64,000 bases of DNA, taken from the NCBI RefSeq assembly GCF_020640915.1, contig NZ_JADWDC010000021.1, forward strand, positions 1-64,000. Reading direction: 5' to 3'. The translations under genes and the position numbers were made by a program. Origin of the DNA: Waterburya agarophytonicola KI4. Its GTDB lineage: Bacteria > Cyanobacteriota > Cyanobacteriia > Cyanobacteriales > Xenococcaceae. Shown piece after piece: positions 35,910 to 44,234 of the stretch. Positions within the stretch are counted from its first letter, which is position 1. The number at the start of each line of letters is the position of its first letter. The notes below the pieces were generated by a model. That model was not told where the DNA came from. It saw only the letters and a list, made by a program, of their open reading frames with translations, and did not search any database.

Positions 35910-36122
35910 ATGAATAGCAAAGAATTGGCTCAGTATATCGAAGCGACGGATGGAATATCGAAGCCTTGGTTATTGGTGCAGTTACGACTAGCCAAACTAC
36001 AAGAACGAAAAGCTCTTATATCTCCTCAGGAATATCTTAGGGAATTAGAAGATATTCAGTCAGATTTACTCAAACTAGGTGAATGGTGGAAGGGAAGAGA
36101 AAATGAGGTTTTTGGATCGTAA
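35910..36122 (+). CDS. small conserved helical protein
   Basis: The 70-residue, mostly helical charged protein (MNSKELAQYIEATDGI, KPWLLVQLRLAKLQERK, EYLRELEDIQSDLLKLGEWW) has no membrane span. It looks like a small cyanobacterial conserved protein of unknown role. Its 3' end overlaps the hydrolase gene start at 36103 by 20 bp in another frame, so the two are probably translationally coupled. Confidence 0.7.
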   Translation: MNSKELAQYIEATDGISKPWLLVQLRLAKLQERKALISPQEYLRELEDIQSDLLKLGEWWKGRENEVFGS

Positions 36123-37095
36123 TCAACTTTACTACGATGGATATTTCGTCAAGCGTACAAGCTATCGCCATTTCTACAAATTAGCTGCTCGTTTGGGAAT
36201 TATTCTGCTCATCGCATACATATTAACCTGTCTATTTCTCTATTTCCGACAAGATTATATTATCTATAAAGCCAATCAGCATATTTCGGCATCTTATCCG
36301 AGCGATCGCAATTTTCAGCTAAATTATCAGAATGTCTGGATTGACGTACCTAAATCTAAGGCACGTATTCATAGTTGGTGGTTTGATGCCCCTAGAAACG
36401 AACAGCCGATCATTGCTCTCTCTAATGAACCAGTTAACATTTTAACCACGCCTAAAACTATTCTTTATTTGTGTGGTAGAGGAGGGAGTAAAACTTACTA
36501 TAATAGTTTAGCCAGAATTAAAGGATTTCAACAGCTAGGGTTTTCTGTCTTAGCGATAGATTATCGAGGCTATGGCTTAAGCGAGGGGAGATTAACTAAT
36601 GAATCTCGGCTGTACGAAGACAGTCAGGCAGCTTGGCAATATTTAGTCGATCGCCAGCAAATTTTCCCCCAGGATATTATTATCTATGGCGAATCTTTGG
36701 GAGGCGCGATCGCGATCGATTTAGCAGTCAAGCAGAAAAACGCAGCAGGATTGATCGTTCAAAGCTCTTTTACCAACATGATCGAACAAATCAAGCAATT
36801 TCGCCCTAGTTTGAGAATTTTTCCCTTGAGCTTAATTCTAAATCAGCGTTTCGACTCTCTTGAGAAAGTGCGATCGCTTTCTATTCCCGTGCTTTTTCTT
36901 CACGGCACTAACGATACTATTGTTGACTACAAAATGAGCCGACAATTATATTTTGCCGCGCCCGAACCCAAAACTCTCTTTTATATTCCCGATGCGGGGC
37001 ATTTTCGTCTGTATAAACCAGGAAAATACTCTTATTTACGAGCAATTCAAAACTTCGTCGAGCCTTCGGTTGATTCTCTCTCGATGAAAGATTAA
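36103..37095 (+). CDS. membrane-anchored alpha/beta hydrolase
   Basis: The 330-residue serine hydrolase has an N-terminal membrane helix (about 26-47, LGIILLIAYILTCLFLYF) that would place the catalytic domain outside the cytoplasm. The fold shows the oxyanion region LYLCGRGGSK, DYRGYGLSEG, the nucleophile elbow YGESLGG with the catalytic Ser, Asp in HGTNDTIVDY and His in PDAGHFRLY. The closest known types are the YqkD/ABHD13-like 'BEM46' hydrolases; the substrate is unknown. The ATG at 36103 has a good AGGGAAGAG ribosome site; the GTG at 36079 is less likely. Confidence 0.88.
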   Translation: MRFLDRNQLYYDGYFVKRTSYRHFYKLAARLGIILLIAYILTCLFLYFRQDYIIYKANQHISASYPSDRNFQLNYQNVWIDVPKSKARIHSWWFDAPRNEQPIIALSNEPVNILTTPKTILYLCGRGGSKTYYNSLARIKGFQQLGFSVLAIDYRGYGLSEGRLTNESRLYEDSQAAWQYLVDRQQIFPQDIIIYGESLGGAIAIDLAVKQKNAAGLIVQSSFTNMIEQIKQFRPSLRIFPLSLILNQRFDSLEKVRSLSIPVLFLHGTNDTIVDYKMSRQLYFAAPEPKTLFYIPDAGHFRLYKPGKYSYLRAIQNFVEPSVDSLSMKD

Positions 37096-37961
37096 ATCCC
37101 CAAATACTCCTTGAGGGAATTGCGCATAATTTCCACAGGAATAGGACGATCTAGCCAAATTTCCAAGGCTTCGACTCCCTGTTGAACCAACATTTCCAAT
37201 CCGTCGATCGCGATCGCACCTCGATCCTTAGCAAGCTTCAGAAATTGAGTCGGGTTGGGAGTATAAATCAGATCGTAGGCGATCGCATTTTTTTTAAGTT
37301 TCCCCATCAGACTAGCATCGATCGGAGAAGCATCAATTTTGGGAGACATTCCCACAGGGGTTGAGTTAACCAATAAATCTGTAGCGGGAAGTAAACTGGA
37401 GAGGTTATCCCAATTATGGATTTTAATTTGAGCAGCAATAGAAGGAGCGTGTTGCCAACTTTGATAAAATCTGGCTAGCTTGTCTGGGTTGCGCCCGACA
37501 ACATGAACTTCAGGACATCCTAGATTAATCAAACCAACAATTACCGCCCTAGCTGCACCACCATTACCCAATACTACAGGATTTACCCCACTCCAGTCTC
37601 GCGGGATAGTTTTAAGGGGTGCAACAAATCCTGCGACATCAGTATTCTTTCCTTTCCACCCAGTTTCAGTACGCCATACAGTATTCACTGCGCCAATTTT
37701 TACTGCATCATCGGAAACTTCGGTTAACAAAGGAATGATGTCTTGTTTGTGAGGGATAGTAATGCTAAAACCGAGCAGATCGACAGCACTAAAGCCTGCG
37801 ATCGCTCTAGCTAAATCTCCTTGCTTAACAGGAAAAGGGATATAAACATAATCTAAACCCAGATTGGCAATTGCTGCATTGTGCATTACTGGAGATAAAG
37901 AGTGTTCCACTGGATCACCAATAATTCCCAGTAACTTAGTTTTTCCTGTGATTAACTGCAT
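37092..37961 (-). CDS. aroE: shikimate dehydrogenase
   Basis: This 289-residue NADP-dependent enzyme reduces 3-dehydroshikimate to shikimate in aromatic amino-acid synthesis. Substrate-binding residues are in GDPVEHSLSPVMHNAA (16-31) and the catalytic Lys in SITIPHKQDI; NTVWRTETGWKGKNTD and the Rossmann motif VLGNGGAARAV follow. QQGVEALEIW closes the fold. Its stop overlaps that of the convergent hydrolase in a shared TTAA (37092-37095). Confidence 0.96.
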   Translation of the reverse strand: MQLITGKTKLLGIIGDPVEHSLSPVMHNAAIANLGLDYVYIPFPVKQGDLARAIAGFSAVDLLGFSITIPHKQDIIPLLTEVSDDAVKIGAVNTVWRTETGWKGKNTDVAGFVAPLKTIPRDWSGVNPVVLGNGGAARAVIVGLINLGCPEVHVVGRNPDKLARFYQSWQHAPSIAAQIKIHNWDNLSSLLPATDLLVNSTPVGMSPKIDASPIDASLMGKLKKNAIAYDLIYTPNPTQFLKLAKDRGAIAIDGLEMLVQQGVEALEIWLDRPIPVEIMRNSLKEYLGI

Positions 37962-38477
37962 TGAGTTTGATTATTTTGCTTAACTATTCTACTTTTACTA
38001 ATTACTAAGTTATCATCAATGACTGTTGTTCGATAAATAAAATAGCTTAATTAGGAATATTAATTCAGTCATTTTTTTATTCAAAGGAAATACTATAGTC
38101 ATTTTTACTTATTTTTTAAATAAACTAATCAAAACCTATGTAGATTTTACGCAATTAGTTGTGTCTGTTTTAGGTTCAATAAAAATACTGAATTAAATCT
38201 AATTAGCAGTAATTACGATTAAGTGATATTCAAGATAAAAAAAGATAGATTTTAGCTCTTAGTTGTTTTTTCGTAGCTTTTAATACTGTTGATTAATATT
38301 TTTCAACAAAATAGATCTCTAATTGCTTCTTTTAAAACCGCATAACCACTTATTTATTGAGATAATCTTTATCTAGAAAATATATAAATAATAGAATAAA
38401 TACTAGTTTCCATACTATTAAATAGTCAATACCATGAAATAGATACAGTTGCGTGGAGTATTTTAAATACTAAACTT
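37962..38477. other. AT-rich intergenic region
   Basis: These 516 bp between the divergent aroE and CARDB genes are strongly AT-rich and hold no convincing gene on either strand. Several runs of T or A are present but no clear hairpin. It must contain the promoters of both genes; none could be assigned. Confidence 0.5.
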
Positions 38478-40589
38478 ATGCCTATAGATCTAACGGGTAA
38501 ATCTTTCAATATTGCTCAAAGCTTAATAGATCGAGGACAGCCTTTAAATCTAGACTTCTCTGTTTCTAATAATGGAGATGAATATGCTGCCCCATTTTCT
38601 TTTGATATTGTTATTTCTAGAGATGGCGAAATTAGCAGCGACGATTTCCGACTCGGTACTTACGAAATCAAAACAGGTTTAGAAGCAGGAGCAGATTCTG
38701 AAATAAAAACCTATCGTTATTTCACTCCTGATGAAGACGATTCATTTTGGAAAGCAGGGAATGAAACCTATACAGTAGGTATCAGACTCGATCCTCACAA
38801 CCAATTTTTTGAAACCGATAAAGACAATAACAGTAATCAGGGAGCAGGTGTCGATTACGACCAAATTCAAGTACTAGATTTTGGTATTGCTGATTTACAA
38901 GGTAGTTTTATTGATGTTGCCAATCAACAAATTACCCCAGGACAAAAAGTAGATCTTAGCTTTACTATTGCTAATGATAGTCCCCAGAGAGCAAATCCAT
39001 TCTCCATCGATGTTTATCTTTCTCCTGGTATAGGTACGGGAGTAAAAGGAGCTGTTAAGTTAGGAACTTACGATATCAGAGAAAGTATTGGTGGTAATGG
39101 TGAAATCAGTAAGAGTTACCGCTATCCCACTCCTGACTTTGGCGATCCTGTTTGGAAAAAGGGAGATGGCAAATACTATATAGCCTTTGATATTGATTCC
39201 AAAGATGAGGTAGAAGAAACTAGAGAAGGAAATAATAGTCGTCTGGGAGAAGGACTAGACTATACTAGCTTCAATGTTACTGGACTAGATAGCGCAGCCG
39301 ATTTGGTTGTTAAAAACTTTAAAGTACCAGAGAATGCTAAAGCTGGAGAATCTGTCACAGTTGAATATGAAATTGTCAATGAAGGTGAAAAATCAGCTGA
39401 CTTCTTTGCAGCAGGCTTTTATCTTTTTGGCGAAGACTATTTAGCCAATCATGACAGTCTTAGTGTTGAAGATGTGCCTGAAGTATTTTTCCTTCAAGGC
39501 GACGACGATTCTTCTTTAATTAGTCTCGAACCTGAGAGCAGTACTGGCATCATGACTACTGAAATAATCCTTCCCAAAACTTGGAGTGGTTATTCTGGTG
39601 AAGGAAACTACTATTTAGGCTTGGAAGCTGATCCTTTTGATGATGTTGTGGAAAGCAATGATGCCAACAACAGCTTGCAAGGAGAAGGAATTGACTATCA
39701 ACAAGTCACGATAGAAGCTCCCAAAGATGACACAGTAGACTTAGTTGGTACTAAATTTGAAATTGTTCAAGACCAAATTGTCCCAGGACAAGAGTTCGAT
39801 CTAGGTTTTACTGTCGCCAATGAAGGTTTAGCTGAAGTAGATGCTTTTTCTTTTGACCTTTATTTATCTCAAGACAGCAATATTACTACAGAAGATTTTT
39901 ATCTTGGTAAATATGAAGTTCCCGATGGTTTAGCAGGTAGGAGTGACACTGGACTCAAAAGTATCCGTTATACTGCTCCCGAACTTGCTGATGATTTTTG
40001 GGGTGAAAACGACGGTACATATTATGCAGGGATGATTATCGATCCTGCTAATGATGTTGTCGAAAGCAATGAAGAAAACAACAGTAACGTAGGAAATAAT
40101 TTAGATTATAGTTCGACCAATGTTACTGGACTAGAAGAAATTGCTGACTTAAGAATCAGAAAATTCGATGTCACAGAAGAATCTATTACTACTGGAGATT
40201 CTTTTGAAGTAAGTTATAGAGTAGTCAATAATGGTACAGAAAGTGCTGAGTTCTTTGATGTAGGATTCTTTATCTTTAATGAAGACTATTTAATGAACCA
40301 TGACACTTTAGCTGTAGAAGATTCTCCCCAGGTATACTTCTTGCCTGGTAATGATAGTGAATCCCTAATTAGTCTCGATGCTGGGACTAAGACTAATATA
40401 GTCAAGACAGAACTAATTATGCCAGAAGATTGGCCTGGTTTTGCTACTGGAAGTGGAGAATACTATATTGGTGCCGCTGCTGATGTTTATGGTGACATTG
40501 CCGAACTAGACGAAACAAATAACAGTCTGGTGGGTCTAGGTATTGACTATGAAAAAGTTATGATTAATGTACCTGCAATGGATGTTTAA
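38478..40589 (+). CDS. five-repeat CARDB-domain protein
   Basis: This 703-residue protein is built almost wholly of five CARDB-like beta-sandwich modules. Each module ends in an acidic loop of the type ES(N)xxNNSxxGxGxDY (for example ESNDANNSLQGEGIDY). Modules 1, 2 and 4 are alike (type A, DLxGxxFxI...PFSFDIVIS); modules 3 and 5 are alike (type B, DLVVKNFKV...FLQGDDDSSLISL). The order A-A-B-A-B implies duplication of an A-B pair. Acidic Asp/Asn loops suggest calcium binding. No signal peptide is visible, so export may be by a C-terminal or non-classical route. A role in surface adhesion or matrix is likely but inferred. Confidence 0.85.
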   Translation: MPIDLTGKSFNIAQSLIDRGQPLNLDFSVSNNGDEYAAPFSFDIVISRDGEISSDDFRLGTYEIKTGLEAGADSEIKTYRYFTPDEDDSFWKAGNETYTVGIRLDPHNQFFETDKDNNSNQGAGVDYDQIQVLDFGIADLQGSFIDVANQQITPGQKVDLSFTIANDSPQRANPFSIDVYLSPGIGTGVKGAVKLGTYDIRESIGGNGEISKSYRYPTPDFGDPVWKKGDGKYYIAFDIDSKDEVEETREGNNSRLGEGLDYTSFNVTGLDSAADLVVKNFKVPENAKAGESVTVEYEIVNEGEKSADFFAAGFYLFGEDYLANHDSLSVEDVPEVFFLQGDDDSSLISLEPESSTGIMTTEIILPKTWSGYSGEGNYYLGLEADPFDDVVESNDANNSLQGEGIDYQQVTIEAPKDDTVDLVGTKFEIVQDQIVPGQEFDLGFTVANEGLAEVDAFSFDLYLSQDSNITTEDFYLGKYEVPDGLAGRSDTGLKSIRYTAPELADDFWGENDGTYYAGMIIDPANDVVESNEENNSNVGNNLDYSSTNVTGLEEIADLRIRKFDVTEESITTGDSFEVSYRVVNNGTESAEFFDVGFFIFNEDYLMNHDTLAVEDSPQVYFLPGNDSESLISLDAGTKTNIVKTELIMPEDWPGFATGSGEYYIGAAADVYGDIAELDETNNSLVGLGIDYEKVMINVPAMDV

Positions 40590-40659
40590 GACATCTACAA
40601 AATTATGATAAATCATTAAGGCGATCGCATATCTAGCTAAAAAACATCTTTAATTAATT

Positions 40660-40690
40660 GGACTTGGGTAATAATCTGAGTCCTTTTTTT
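40660..40690 (+). terminator. probable rho-independent terminator
   Basis: GGACT and AGTCC form a short stem with a 14-nt loop, followed directly by seven T. It lies 71 bp past the CARDB gene stop on the same strand. The stem is short, hence moderate confidence. Confidence 0.6.
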
Positions 40691-40749
40691 GGTCTATTTG
40701 GTTTGGCTCTACTGAATTTATAATGTAAAAACTATCGCTCTATAACAAT

Positions 40750-41526
40750 ATGTCAAGACTTCCAAAAATATTTTATTTGACTTGTTTTTTGTTACTATTT
40801 TTATCTTGTAGTAAAAATCAAACTACATCTTCATCAGTTAGAGCTTCTAATTCTAGCTATCGTTATGAATCTAAAAATATTAATCCACCTCAAGATCCTG
40901 CGATCGCTCGTTTTGTAGTCGCTCCTGAAATTGCCATTATGGGTGCTGAAATTAACACAACAGCTAGTTCTTTTGACGAAGTAATAGAACTAATGGAAAT
41001 CAACTCGCAAAAAGTAATTAATAGTGTTGCTAAAATAGAAGGCTGTTCGGCAAAAATCACAGATTATCAACACCCTGGAATAATTAATTATAGTAAGGCA
41101 GTTATTTCCGATACCCAAAAATATTCTAGTTCGATGAAGTTAGAAATACTAATCTCATTTGATCGCGCCAAAGATATTCGAGAAAGGATCGAACAAATGA
41201 ATAACTGTCTGGGAACAATTCCTCAATTAAAGCTTGAAGATTCTCCAGAAAACAAAAACAAAAGTATTTATTTGGCATTATCAAATATTATTCCGACAAT
41301 TAAAGATGGGGGAAAGTATCGCCAAAAAATCCTAGAGGCCAAATTTAAGCCCTTAAAAGAAGTCGCTAGCTTCGATCAACCCCCAACTCAGTTTGATGCT
41401 GCCGATACAAAATGTACTAGCAAAGGAATTGTCCGAGTAGTCGATCGCAGTTTGAGTGGAATCGAGTTAGATGTTGACTTTGATTGTAGTCGTTTGACAC
41501 TAAAGCAAATAATTCCCGTCAAATAA
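40750..41526 (+). CDS. putative lipoprotein, unknown function
   Basis: The 258-residue exported protein has a hydrophobic leader (about 5-19) ending in LFLSCS, a lipobox-like site with Cys20. After a Ser/Asn-rich linker the mature part has FVVAPEIAIMGAEINTTASS and KVINSVAKIEGCSAKITDY, reminiscent of SIMPL/DUF541-type domains in which a beta-strand pair is repeated, but I am not certain of the family. Two further Cys (in NNCLG and TKCTSKG) might pair. It precedes a second exported protein gene by 56 bp on the same strand. Confidence 0.7.
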   Translation: MSRLPKIFYLTCFLLLFLSCSKNQTTSSSVRASNSSYRYESKNINPPQDPAIARFVVAPEIAIMGAEINTTASSFDEVIELMEINSQKVINSVAKIEGCSAKITDYQHPGIINYSKAVISDTQKYSSSMKLEILISFDRAKDIRERIEQMNNCLGTIPQLKLEDSPENKNKSIYLALSNIIPTIKDGGKYRQKILEAKFKPLKEVASFDQPPTQFDAADTKCTSKGIVRVVDRSLSGIELDVDFDCSRLTLKQIIPVK

Positions 41527-41582
41527 ATATACCCAATTTTTTCTTGGGGCAATAAAATAAGAAGACAAAAAAATTAATTACT

Positions 41583-42416
41583 ATGAAATCATTATTATTA
41601 TTAGGTTTTACCGTTTTCAGTTTGGGAAATCTAGCTCAGATAAAAGCGATCGCTCAAAGTACATTAGATACTCCCGCACCGCAAACAGAAGCATCGCCCC
41701 TAGTTCAATCTGCCAAAGCATTTATCTCTCTAGAAAGCTACGAATTAGAATCGGTAATGGAAACAACGGGGGATATTCCTGGTACGGCTTTTACTTCCAA
41801 TGCCAAAATCAAAACTATTGTAGCAGCACCGAATAAGTTTAATTCCCAAATTACTTTTGTCAGTCCCAATGGTTTAGAAGGTAAAACTTACCGAGTTGTT
41901 AGCAATGGCAGCCAAGTCTGGATCTACAATTGGGCGACTAATCAATATTCAGTCAGCGATATCAAGCAATTTCTACAAACTAGAGAAGGATTTTTAATTG
42001 GTACGCTGTCATATTTTTATATCAACACCCGTAGTAATATTGGTGGTTGGAGAATAATGGGCAATTTTCTCGCCAAGCTTCCTGAAGCGCAACTGTTAAA
42101 ATATTTCCAAAAATTCACTAACCTCGATTTGCAAAACTTGACGATTAGGGATGAAAAACTTAATGGAAAAACCTATAAAGCCTATGATATTGACGCTAAA
42201 AATCAAGGTTTTCAAGCAACTGCTTATATTGATACCCAAAAAGGTAATTTAGAACGAGTTCACCTATCGGGAGCAAAAAATGGCTTGCAACTAACTAGTA
42301 AAGAGCAAGTAATTAACCAAACTATTCCCGAATCAATTCCCCCCCAAACATTTGTTTTCTCTGCTGCTGATGATGCGGAACAGGTAGAACAACAGATTCC
42401 GATCGCGCCATTCTAG
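41583..42416 (+). CDS. LolA/DUF2092-like exported protein
   Basis: The 277-residue protein has a signal peptide (about 1-25, ending IAQS) and a LolA/LppX-type half-barrel pattern: YELESVMETTGDIPG, NKFNSQITFVS, VSNGSQVWIYNWATNQYSV and GKTYKAYDIDAKNQGFQATAYID. Such domains bind lipid or lipid anchors in the periplasm; the ligand is unknown. It lies in a same-strand run with the lipoprotein gene before it and tldD after it. Confidence 0.72.
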   Translation: MKSLLLLGFTVFSLGNLAQIKAIAQSTLDTPAPQTEASPLVQSAKAFISLESYELESVMETTGDIPGTAFTSNAKIKTIVAAPNKFNSQITFVSPNGLEGKTYRVVSNGSQVWIYNWATNQYSVSDIKQFLQTREGFLIGTLSYFYINTRSNIGGWRIMGNFLAKLPEAQLLKYFQKFTNLDLQNLTIRDEKLNGKTYKAYDIDAKNQGFQATAYIDTQKGNLERVHLSGAKNGLQLTSKEQVINQTIPESIPPQTFVFSAADDAEQVEQQIPIAPF

Positions 42417-42498
42417 AGCTATTTTAAATCTTATTGCCGGTCTTTTTCTCTAAAATATAGATCTAACCAGGATTTATGCCAAAAATAAACTAAATAAT

Positions 42499-43887
42499 AT
42501 GACTACAGCAGCTACAGCTACAGCAGAACAAATAAAAAGCGCGATCGCATCTTATCAAGACAAGGTAGACTACTTAGAAATTCGCGTCGAACAAAGCGAG
42601 TCAACAGGACTTTCTTTTCGGGGCAAACAATTAGATTCGGTAGATCGTAGTTTTTCCTTGGGGGGAGGGATACGCGCCTGTCATAATGGTGGCTGGAGTT
42701 TTGTTACTTTTAATGGTTTAAACGAGCTTAATGTCAGAATCGAAGAAGCTATTTCTCAAGCCAAACTAGTCGGTAAAGAAGAAACTCAACTAGCCAAAGT
42801 CGAACCCATTGAAGATTTTGTCCCCGAACAAATTAAACGAGATCCCCGTAGTGTATCTCTGCAAGATAAACGCAAGTTGTTAGAAGCTTACAACGAAATA
42901 TTATTAAACTTCGATCCTCGCATCCAGACTACTATGGCAAGTATTGGCGATCGCTTTGCGACGAAGACTTTTGTCAATTCTACGGGAAGTTGTATCGTCC
43001 AAGAAAGATTGGATATTAACGGGCGTTTTGCGGCGATCGCCAAAGGAGAAGATGGAGTAGTGCGTCAGGGGTTTGAGTCCGTCCATTCCCGCAATGATTT
43101 TGATGTATTAGTCGGTATTGAAGATCGGGTTCGCGGTGCAGCAGAGCGAGCAGTCAGACAATTAGAAGCAAAATCCGTTAAAGGCGGTCAATACACTGTC
43201 ATTCTCGACCCCTATCTTTCTGGGGTATTTATTCACGAAGCATTCGGACATCTTTCTGAAGCTGATTTTGTCTACGAAAATCCCAAAATGCAGGAATTGC
43301 TAACTTTAGGCAAACCAATGGGGATCGAGCAACTGAACGTTGTTGACGATGCCACGATGGAAAACCAGCCAGGATCGATGAAATATGACGATGAAGGAGT
43401 CCCAGGACAACGTAAGTATCTAATTAAAAATGGCGTATTGACCCAAAGATTGCACTCCCGCGAAACCGCAGGAAAAATGACCGAAGCACCAACGGGTAAT
43501 GCTAGAGCAATTCGCGCTAATTATCCCCCTATTGTACGCATGACCAATACCGCGATCGAACCAGGGGAAACTCCTTTAGAAGAAATGTTTGAAGGGATTA
43601 AAGAAGGAGTTTACGCCGTCAGGATGCTTGGAGGACAAACTAATGGAGAGATGTTTACCTTTGCAGCAGCAGAAGGTTATATGATTCGCGATGGTAAAAT
43701 TGCCGAACCCGTGAGCGACGTTACCTTATCGGGAAATGTCTTCCAAACTCTGCAAGATATAGATGCAATCAGTAGCGATACTCTCTATACCAATGGCGGT
43801 TGTGGCAAAGGCGGTCAAATGCCATTACCTGTGAGTGTTGGCGGGCCTCATATTCGCATTAAAAATGTCGTTGTCGGCGGAAGATAA
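42499..43887 (+). CDS. tldD: TldD/PmbA-family zinc metalloprotease
   Basis: The 462-residue protein is the TldD-like member of the TldD/PmbA pair, which degrades unfolded peptides and matures some modified peptides. The metal site is HEAFGH (about residue 247) with a distal Cys region (TNGGCGKGGQMP). The conserved FVNSTGS, VHSRNDF and GEMFTFAAAEGYMIRDGKI segments are all present. Length is right for TldD. A PmbA partner is not in the window. Confidence 0.92.
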   Translation: MTTAATATAEQIKSAIASYQDKVDYLEIRVEQSESTGLSFRGKQLDSVDRSFSLGGGIRACHNGGWSFVTFNGLNELNVRIEEAISQAKLVGKEETQLAKVEPIEDFVPEQIKRDPRSVSLQDKRKLLEAYNEILLNFDPRIQTTMASIGDRFATKTFVNSTGSCIVQERLDINGRFAAIAKGEDGVVRQGFESVHSRNDFDVLVGIEDRVRGAAERAVRQLEAKSVKGGQYTVILDPYLSGVFIHEAFGHLSEADFVYENPKMQELLTLGKPMGIEQLNVVDDATMENQPGSMKYDDEGVPGQRKYLIKNGVLTQRLHSRETAGKMTEAPTGNARAIRANYPPIVRMTNTAIEPGETPLEEMFEGIKEGVYAVRMLGGQTNGEMFTFAAAEGYMIRDGKIAEPVSDVTLSGNVFQTLQDIDAISSDTLYTNGGCGKGGQMPLPVSVGGPHIRIKNVVVGGR

Positions 43888-43988
43888 ATGATTTATTGCG
43901 ACTCAAACCTAGAGAGTTAAAATAAAAACAGTAGTACTAATTAACACAAACTAGAGTTTGCTGAATAACTTTAAAAGGTATGTTCGCT

Positions 43989-44020
43989 AAGTCGCCAAGT
44001 CACCCAGTCATCTAGTCTTA
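43989..44020. repeat. octameric tandem repeat
   Basis: Four 8-bp units follow one another: AAGTCGCC, AAGTCACC, CAGTCATC, TAGTCTTA. It is the same family as the octamers inside the cobC-like gene. It lies in the 347-bp gene-free stretch between tldD and the M48 protease gene. Confidence 0.65.
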
Positions 44021-44066
44021 ACTTGCTGCACTAGCAGGTTGGACTTTGGACAATACTTATTTCTCT

Positions 44067-44140
44067 CCGCTAAAACATTGGGCGTGTATAACGATGTTAG
44101 ACTTAAATCGCCCTCGTTTTTAGCGGGAGTCTTCTTTTTC
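44067..44140 (+). other. nested inverted repeat with T-rich tail
   Basis: CCGCTAAAAC (44067-44076) pairs with GTTTTTAGCGG (44116-44126) with one bulge; inside it GGGCG (44080-44084) pairs with CGCCC (44109-44113). A pyrimidine-rich tract (CTTCTTTTTCC) follows. This could be a tldD terminator, but it lies about 180 bp past the stop, or a small structured RNA. No known RNA family was recognised. Nothing else is evident in 43888-44234. Confidence 0.5.
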
Positions 44141-44234
44141 CATTCGAGATAAGAAATAAATTATGATCAATTTGATTGGCGATCGCTTTATTTATAACGA
44201 CGATATGTTTGGAATATTAATAACTAAAACAAAT

